DNA of 9,965 nt, from positions 1 through 9,965 of the forward strand of contig JAITQH010000034.1 in the NCBI GenBank assembly GCA_031288985.1. Direction: 5' to 3'. Numbering within the stretch: the stretch's first letter is position 1; every line of letters starts with the position of its first letter. The stretch comes from Candidatus Methanoplasma sp. Lineage in GTDB: Archaea > Thermoplasmatota > Thermoplasmata > Methanomassiliicoccales > Methanomethylophilaceae. The position numbers were made by a program, and so were the translations under genes. Positions 4,951 to 9,965 of this stretch are shown here, piece after piece. The notes beneath the pieces were generated by a model. It did no database searches and was not told where the DNA came from. It worked only from the letters and a program-made list of their open reading frames with translations.

Positions 4951-6551
4951 AGCACGCCTTCCGGACATGCCCGTTCGCATCTTCTGCATGCAGTGCCGGC
5001 GCAACGATCCGATTTGACGAATCCAAAGACGGAGCCGCCTTCCTCTTTTATCTCGATGGCGTCCTCTGGGCATTCGTCTGCGCATGCTCCGCATTGAATG
5101 CAGCCGTCTATGGCGCCTTTCAGCACTGTGCCCGTGTCGTAAAGTATGTTGACGCGGACCTTCTCGGCATCGGGGAGGTCGGTGGCCGATATCCTGCTGA
5201 CCGACGGGGAGGCCGTCGGCTCGGAGATGTGCGGAAGGCCGTATATGTCCAGCATATTGTTGTATTCGGACATCGGCATGCCGCAGCACCAGAGGGAATA
5301 CTCCACAGCGTATATGTCCTTGAACGTCTGGGCGGTGGCGAACATGCAGTGCGTCGCCCTCAGGCGCTTGGCGAAGCCGCGGAGGTCGTCCATATCCACC
5401 TTTCCCAGCGCGATGCGCCTCGCAAGCTCTATTGAGGTGTTTCCGAATTGGATTATGCGTTCGGCGCCGGGGACGACCATGCCTATCCTGAGCGCTTTCA
5501 CCGCGTCGACGTAAAGTCCGGAGGCCCCGGACATATATGCAAGTCTGACATCCTCCACCCAGAGCCCCGCCTCGTGCAGGAGGGTGAGAAATCCCGCACG
5601 CAGGGCGCCTATGGCCTTTCCGGCCTCGTCCACATCGGCGGAGGATATGCATACGCCGTCCTGAAGATGGAGTCTGCCGTCCGGAGCGTCTATCTTCGGC
5701 GGATGGATCATGCCTGCCTCCAATCCGCAGCACAGGGCGGCGACGACGCCCGTGCCTGTGATTCCCACAGCCTTTTTGTGCATTGCTCCGGCGGAAGCCG
5801 TGATCCCCGTCCTCGGGTCTACTACATCCCCTTCCCTCGTGGTCATCGACTCGTCGATGATTGAGCATCTCCATCCCCCGTCGGTGATGTCCGCATCTGC
5901 TATGGCGCCCGGGGCGGCCAGCATGCCTCTCTCTATCTGCTGTCCCTCCAACGCGGGTCCGGCGGCGGCCGAGCCGGTGTATACCTTGCCGTCGACGATG
6001 AGCGCCATCTCGGCGTTCGTGCCGTAGTCGACCACCAGGCACGGCTCCTTGGAATCCAGCACACCGGTGATCATGAGCATGGCGATCGCGTCCGCTCCGA
6101 TCTCATGAGTGACGGCGGGAGGTATTATGAGAACGGCGTCGGGCATGCCCCTGAGGCCGAGGTCGGACGCCTTCACGACATCGCCGTCCCTCGGAGGGGA
6201 CACGACGCCGAGAGATTCCAGCATATTCTTGCCTGCGTATGCAAGATCTCTGATCTCTATGTTCTGAAAAAGCGACAGTTGGAAGGGGTTGCCGCATATG
6301 GCGACGGTGCTGACTTTGGACAAATCTATGCCCAAGGATGCAAACAACTTGTTCGCCGCGTCTATCATCAGACCATTGGCCACCTCCTCCCCGGCGACCA
6401 TGGCGTAATTGACATGATCGATTACGTTCATGCCGGGTATCGGATGACGCGCCGTGACCGATGTCGCAAGCGTCTCGCCGGTCGCCCTGTCGAGGGCCTG
6501 GCATCGGAAACCGCTCGTACCTATGTCCAAAGCTATGCAGTATTCTGTCAT
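4920..6551 (-). CDS. ramA: Methylamine methyltransferase corrinoid activation protein RamA
   Basis: RamA is a cytoplasmic ATP-dependent iron-sulfur protein that reduces the inactive Co(II) corrinoid of methylamine corrinoid proteins back to Co(I). The protein is 543 residues, matching the family (about 540). The large N-terminal part is an actin-like/ASKHA ATPase region: the phosphate loop ALDIGTSGFR (8-17) and a second loop VVDYGTNAEMAL. The C-terminus is a two-cluster ferredoxin domain with C484, C487, C490, C494 (CIQCGACADECP) and C517, C522, C525, C529 (CAGTACRRCERACP); the second motif has the wider CX4C spacing. The ATG at 6549-6551 lies 24 bases after the mtmB copy 2 stop, so the two probably form one transcript. 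The 3' end overlaps the convergent SMR subunit 2 gene by 31 bases. No amber codon is present in frame. Confidence 0.94.
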   Translation of the reverse strand: MTEYCIALDIGTSGFRCQALDRATGETLATSVTARHPIPGMNVIDHVNYAMVAGEEVANGLMIDAANKLFASLGIDLSKVSTVAICGNPFQLSLFQNIEIRDLAYAGKNMLESLGVVSPPRDGDVVKASDLGLRGMPDAVLIIPPAVTHEIGADAIAMLMITGVLDSKEPCLVVDYGTNAEMALIVDGKVYTGSAAAGPALEGQQIERGMLAAPGAIADADITDGGWRCSIIDESMTTREGDVVDPRTGITASAGAMHKKAVGITGTGVVAALCCGLEAGMIHPPKIDAPDGRLHLQDGVCISSADVDEAGKAIGALRAGFLTLLHEAGLWVEDVRLAYMSGASGLYVDAVKALRIGMVVPGAERIIQFGNTSIELARRIALGKVDMDDLRGFAKRLRATHCMFATAQTFKDIYAVEYSLWCCGMPMSEYNNMLDIYGLPHISEPTASPSVSRISATDLPDAEKVRVNILYDTGTVLKGAIDGCIQCGACADECPEDAIEIKEEGGSVFGFVKSDRCAGTACRRCERACPEGVLQISPFGISD

Positions 6552-6575
6552 TTTGTCAACCGCCGCATCATTGCA

Positions 6576-7955
6576 TCATATATTGAGACCGCATTTGCCA
6601 AGCGTGTTCAGCGCCTTCTCGTAGACGTTTATGTATTCCTCGGTGGGGGCGATGTTCTTGACGTCGTAGCAGTCTTGGAACCTTTTCCCCAGAGGAGGTT
6701 TGGAGTATTGATCCTTGTAGCATCCGATTATGGATCCCAATATTTTGTTGACCTCGGAGATCTCCATGCCCGCCGCGGTCGCGGCGGCCTCGCCCATCAT
6801 CCTCGCTTCCATCCCCGTCGTCTTGTCCTTGACCACTCCCTTGGAGGATGCCACCCCGGAGACCAGCTCTCTGCCGGACGCCGTGTCTGTGACCGCCTGT
6901 GCGGCAATTTCGAGGAGGCACATCTCCGTGCAGGGTCCCGCCAGAGTATAATATTGATTCGCCAGCAGCAGATCCGTGTTGAGATCCAATGCCGCTGCGG
7001 CATGCGCGGCTATCTGCAGGGTCTCCACCGTCGTGGTGGTGCCCCATCTTATGTGTATGGGGCCGTCCAAATGTATATCGCATCCGAACAGGGCGAAAGA
7101 GGCGAGCATTGTTGCCACGTCGCATATGGCCGTCTCCTCCACTCCGCCGCAGTATCCTCCGAATATCGGCATCTGTTCCATCATGATTATGTCGCCGGAC
7201 TGCTCCCATCCCGCGATCATGTTCATGCCGCTGTTGTCCATCTTAAGTTCATTCAGCTGCGAGACCTCGTGCGCATCATACGTCTTGAGGCCGTATTCGG
7301 AAAGATCCGACGACAGCCGTCCTGCCGCCGACAGCGGGGTCTCCGGCCCCTATATGCCCATTCCCGGCCTTCCGACCATGCTGCAAGCCTCCCGGACATA
7401 TCTGATCTCTGCCAGGGTGGCTTTGATCTCCCAAGGGGTGTTGGTGGTGGCGGGGTGTCCGCCGACGGTGTTGAGAACCCCGCTGACAAGCACATCGACC
7501 ACGGATTCCCGGGCGTACGACTGCATCATGGGCGAGAATATGTCCTCCGATACGGGGGCTCCGGTGGGGCCTCCCTGTATGATCGGCTTTCTGCTGCTGT
7601 TGCCGCGTCTGGACTTGCAGCTCACCCTCTCGTTGCCTTTGCCGAGCCTGATCTTCTTGGGGGCGCCCTTTATGCCTTCCAGTATCTCATCTTCGGTGAC
7701 CGACAGCACCCTGCCGAGATTGGTGTTGTAAAAGCCGGTGATCGCAAGCATCTCGAGGCCTGCGTGGAACAGACGATCCGAAAGGTCGTCGTCCTCGGGT
7801 ATTATCTTATCGTCAAAGGAGATGCTCCATTTCTCCTTCATGTTCATTGCGTTGGTCGGTATGGTTACGTAATCCCACGTGTCCTCTCTGACTTTCTTTC
7901 CCATGACGAATCTGTCGAACGAATCAAAGACGTTCAATGCTTTGGACACGGTCAT
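6576..7955 (-). CDS. mtmB: Monomethylamine methyltransferase MtmB, copy 2, with in-frame UAG (pyrrolysine)
   Basis: MtmB transfers the methyl group of monomethylamine to the corrinoid of MtmC in the cytoplasm. The frame is one gene of 459 residues if the TAG at 7350-7352 is read as pyrrolysine, which falls at residue 202, the position known for Methanosarcina MtmB. Flanking residues GRPGMGI-Pyl-GPETPLS are the family signature. Downstream are HEVSQLNE, MEQMPIFGGY, LDGPIHIRW, NQYY and GPCTEMCLLE, all conserved in MtmB (not MtbB or MttB). I chose ATG 7953-7955 because the amber then falls at 202; a TTG three codons upstream (7962-7964) would add MEV. The TATA box is centred about 26 bases upstream, so the mRNA may be leaderless, although GGAGGT lies only two bases before the ATG. 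Codon use is visibly less GC-rich than copy 1. ramA follows. Confidence 0.94.
7350..7352 (-). other. In-frame UAG decoded as pyrrolysine in mtmB copy 2 (residue 202)
   Basis: The frame upstream (GRPGMGI) and downstream (GPETPLS) is continuous with MtmB across a single TAG, and pylTSBCD is present in the same window. This is recoding, not a nonsense mutation. Confidence 0.93.
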
Positions 7956-7976
7956 GACCTCCAAACAATTCGTATG

Positions 7977-7986
7977 ATATATAATA
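7977..7986 (-). promoter_or_regulatory. TATA box of the mtmB copy 2-ramA unit
   Basis: The minus strand reads TATTATATAT, centred about 26 bases before the ATG at 7955, which predicts a transcript starting at or next to the start codon. An A-rich stretch (CTAAAATC) precedes it at the BRE position. The terminator of mtmB copy 1 lies just upstream, so copy 2 has its own promoter. Confidence 0.6.
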
Positions 7987-8002
7987 GATTTTAGTGGTAA
8001 AT

Positions 8003-8035
8003 TAAATAAAAGATTGCCGCGGGTCGCCCCGCGGC
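8003..8035 (-). terminator. Hairpin plus T-rich terminator after mtmB copy 1
   Basis: On the minus strand GCCGCGGG (8035-8028) pairs with CCCGCGGC (8023-8016), eight GC-rich pairs with a four-base loop, starting ten bases after the mtmB copy 1 stop. It is followed by AATCTTTTATTTAATTT, a T-rich run typical of archaeal termination. It separates the mtmC-mtmB unit from the mtmB copy 2-ramA unit. Confidence 0.75.
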
Positions 8036-8045
8036 GTTTGAGGTT

Positions 8046-9431
8046 TCAGTGCTTTATGGGCAGGCCGCAGTCCCTGAGGACCCCGAGGGCCTTGTCGTAG
8101 ACCTCGAGGTACTCCTGGGTGGGCTTGACCGTCCTTACGTTGTAGCACTCCTGGAAGGTCTTTCCTTCGGGCGGAGATACGAAGCCTTTCTCGTAGAGCG
8201 CGAGGATCTGTCCTATCGTCTCGTTGAGGTCGGAGACCTTCATCCCGGCCGCCGTCCTGGCGGCCTCTCCCATGACCCTCGCCTCCATGCCGGTGGTCTT
8301 GTCCTTGACCACTCCCTTGGCCGCCGCGGATCCGGAAAGGAGCTCCCTTCCCGATCCGGTGTCGGTTATGGCCTGGTTGGCGGTCTCCAGCAGGCACATC
8401 TCCGTGCAGGGGCCGGCCGCGGGGTAGTACTGGTTCGCGAGGAGCAGGTCGGTGTTGGCGTCCACGGCGGCGGCGGCGTGGGCCGCCACCTGCAGGGTCT
8501 CTTTCGACGTGGTAACGTTCCACCTGATGTGGATCGGGCCGTCAAGGTGGAAGTTCCCGCTGAACAGCGCGAAGGACCCGAGGGTCGTGGCCACGTCGCT
8601 TATGGCCGTCTCTTCGAGTCCGCCGGTGTATCCGCCGAAGATCGGCATCTGCTCGATCATTATGGTGTCGCCGTTGGTGGTCCAGCCCGAAAGCATGTTC
8701 AGGCCGGTCATGTCTATCTTCATCTCGTTGAGCTGCGAGCACTCGTGGGCGTCGGTTATCCTGTGCCCCGCGTTGGTCATGTCCGCCGCGAGCCTCCCCG
8801 CCTCGGACAGCGGGGTCTCGGGGCCCTAGACGCCGAGTCCGGGCCTTCCGGCCCTTATGCGCGCCTCTTTGGTGGCGCGGAGCTCGGCCATGGTGGCCAG
8901 TATCTCGTACGGGGTCTTGGTCTTGGCCGGGTGGCCTTCGTAGGTGGTCATCACTCCGTTCACAAGGTCGTCGACCACGGCCTCCTGTGCGTACGACTGC
9001 ATCACCTGGACGAACACGTCCTCGGATATGGGGGATCCCGTGGGGCCTCCCTGTATGATCGGCTTGACGGGGCTGTTGCCGCGCCTGGGGTAGAACCTTG
9101 CTATGTCGCGCCCCTCGCCAAGTATGATCTTGGTGGGGGTCTTCTTGATGCCGTCCCACACCTCTTCCTCGGTGACCTTCATCACCCTTCCGAGATCGGT
9201 GCAGTAGTACCCCGTCTCCACCAGCATCTCAAGGCCTGCGTTGAACAGGTCGTTGATCGTTTTCTTGTCCTCGGGTATGAACTTGCTCCCGAAGTTCAGG
9301 CTGTACTTCTCTTTCAGCTCGGTGAGCTTCTGGGGGATTATGGTGTAATCCCAGTCGCTCTCCGCCACTTTCTTCCCCTTGACGAACCTGTCGTAGACGT
9401 CCGCCACCGTCAATGCCCTTGTCGCCGCCAT
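8046..9431 (-). CDS. mtmB: Monomethylamine methyltransferase MtmB, copy 1, with in-frame UAG (pyrrolysine)
   Basis: This copy methylates the corrinoid protein encoded just upstream, using monomethylamine. It has 461 residues with the TAG at 8826-8828 read as pyrrolysine, again residue 202. Hallmarks are QGGPTGSPISEDVF before the amber, GRPGLGV-Pyl-GPETPLS around it, then HECSQLNE (E230), IEQMPIFGGYTGG (E260), LDGPIHIRW, NQYY (333-336) and GPCTEMCLLE; E230, E260 and the NQYY glutamine correspond to residues I recall lining the MtmB active site around pyrrolysine. The ATG lies four bases after the mtmC stop, and a GGGGTGA Shine-Dalgarno site overlaps that stop. Codon use is strongly G/C-ending, suggesting this is the highly expressed copy. 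It is roughly two-thirds identical to copy 2 downstream of the amber by eye, so the duplication is old. A strong terminator follows. Confidence 0.95.
8826..8828 (-). other. In-frame UAG decoded as pyrrolysine in mtmB copy 1 (residue 202)
   Basis: A single TAG interrupts an otherwise continuous MtmB frame at the family's pyrrolysine position, followed by GPETPLSEAG. The same codon occupies the same position in copy 2. Confidence 0.95.
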
Positions 9432-9433
9432 CC

Positions 9434-9440
9434 GGTCACC
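9434..9440 (-). promoter_or_regulatory. Shine-Dalgarno site of mtmB copy 1 overlapping the mtmC stop
   Basis: The minus strand reads GGGTGAC ahead of CGGATG: the TGA is the mtmC stop and GGTGA is the ribosome binding core. This supports the ATG at 9429-9431 and implies coupled translation of the methyltransferase and its corrinoid partner. Confidence 0.55.
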
Positions 9441-9965
9441 CCACCAGCGATTTCACGAGGTCGATGATCTCCGCGCCCGTGGCGGAGTATCCGTCCGCCC
9501 CGATCTCTTCGCACCACTGCCTGCTGCAGGGCGCTCCGCCGAATATGCACTTGTACGGGCCGTCTATCTCCTTCACGGCCTCCACCAGCTCCCTCTGCGC
9601 TTCGAGGGTGGTGGTCATGAGGGCGGAGCCTCCGAGTATCTTCGCCGAGTGGTCCTCGGCGGCGTCGAGGAACGCCTGCGCGGACGCGTCCGGGCCGAGG
9701 TCCACGACGTTGAACCCCGCGCCCCTGAGCATTGCGCAGCAGACGTTCTTGCCTATTTCGTGTATGTCCCCTTCGACCGTCCCCATGACGACGGTCCCGC
9801 GCAGGGATCCGTCGCCCGAGGTGAGGACGGGCTCCAGGATCTTGATCGCGGCCTCCATGGTCTTGGACGCGGCCACGACCTGCGGGAGGTATATCTCCGC
9901 CTTGTCGAATCTCTCTCCGATGGTCTCCATGCCCCTTCCGAGGCCGCATTCGATTATTTCCTTGG
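9436..9965 (-). CDS. mtmC: Methylamine corrinoid protein, MtmC-like (N-terminus beyond window)
   Basis: This protein carries the cobalt corrinoid that accepts the methyl group from MtmB and passes it to the coenzyme M methyltransferase. The frame is open to the window edge: residues KEIIECGLGRG precede the internal methionine at 9930, so that ATG is not the start. About 175 residues are visible; about 40 at the N-terminus are missing if the usual length of roughly 215 applies. The visible part includes the end of the helical cap (RGMETIGERFDKAEIYLPQVV) and the B12-binding Rossmann domain: DIHEIG with the cobalt-ligating histidine, GGSALMTTT (the SxL element) and IFGGAPCS (the GG element). It ends four bases before mtmB copy 1, so MtmC is the best name, though MtbC and MttC look alike in this region. 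Confidence 0.9.
   Translation of the reverse strand, partial: KEIIECGLGRGMETIGERFDKAEIYLPQVVAASKTMEAAIKILEPVLTSGDGSLRGTVVMGTVEGDIHEIGKNVCCAMLRGAGFNVVDLGPDASAQAFLDAAEDHSAKILGGSALMTTTLEAQRELVEAVKEIDGPYKCIFGGAPCSRQWCEEIGADGYSATGAEIIDLVKSLVG

Noticed and set aside
6576..7955. Each mtmB read as two separate genes or a pseudogene broken by TAG
   Set aside because: Both copies have TAG at exactly residue 202, the MtmB pyrrolysine site, with conserved protein on both sides and the full decoding machinery in the window.
6105..7994. Long plus-strand open frame antisense to ramA and mtmB copy 2; similar long frames at 2003-3355 and 8049-9467 (plus) and 4237-6042 (minus)
   Set aside because: These are mirror frames of GC-rich genes. 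Their translations are rich in R, H, G and P and low-complexity, match no family I know, and the opposite or alternate frame holds clear pyl, mtmB or ramA proteins.
8046..9431. Dimethylamine (MtbB) or trimethylamine (MttB) methyltransferase
   Set aside because: The amber position at 202 and motifs QGGPTGSPISEDVF, EQMPIFGGY and GPCTEMCLLE are those of MtmB; MtbB and MttB have different sequences and a later amber position.
1..9965. CRISPR array, insertion sequence, integrase or rRNA
   Set aside because: No regularly spaced repeats, transposase motifs, terminal inverted repeats or rRNA signatures were found; the only RNA gene seen is tRNA-Pyl.

Overview
The window reads as a piece of a pyrrolysine-using, methylamine-consuming methanogen of the order Methanomassiliicoccales (Thermoplasmatota), probably a host-gut lineage of the Methanomethylophilus type. 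Four things point there. The PylS is a stand-alone catalytic domain with no N-terminal PylSn domain. The tRNA-Pyl has a tiny D-loop, no base between acceptor and D stem, and an irregular anticodon stem. Promoters are archaeal (TATA boxes) and Shine-Dalgarno sites are of the GGTGA/GGAGG type. The methylamine genes carry in-frame amber codons. The order is inferred from remembered family features; I could not run a database search.

Right part (about 6550-9965, all on the minus strand): a monomethylamine methyltransferase locus. It starts with the C-terminal part of a corrinoid protein (mtmC-like), then mtmB copy 1 (amber codon at residue 202), then a hairpin plus T-rich terminator. A new TATA promoter follows, then mtmB copy 2 (amber also at residue 202) and ramA, the ferredoxin-like ATP-dependent activator that re-reduces the corrinoid. 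MtmB moves the methyl group of monomethylamine to the corrinoid protein; RamA rescues the cofactor when it oxidises to Co(II).

Middle (about 3886-4950): an unusual 372-base intergenic stretch holding the pylT promoter, nested inverted repeats, a protein-like fragment without a start codon, a perfect 18-base direct repeat and the promoter of two plus-strand genes. These two genes encode a paired small multidrug resistance (SMR/Gdx-like) transporter. The second one runs convergently into the 3' end of ramA.

Left part (1-3885, minus strand): pylT-pylS-pylB-pylC-pylD in that order, packed with gaps of 1-22 bases or a one-base overlap, with pylD cut by the window edge. PylB, PylC and PylD make pyrrolysine from two lysines, PylS charges tRNA-Pyl with it, and the charged tRNA reads the UAG codons of the two mtmB genes. 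The window thus holds both the 22nd-amino-acid machinery and two of its users.

Most notable oddities: pylS has no ATG, GTG or TTG start in frame, and its homology-predicted first codon is ATC behind a near-perfect Shine-Dalgarno site. pylB is the only gene here ending in TAG, which the cell can read as pyrrolysine. PylS carries uncommon residues beside its amino-acid pocket. An SMR transporter pair sits between the pyl and mtm loci.
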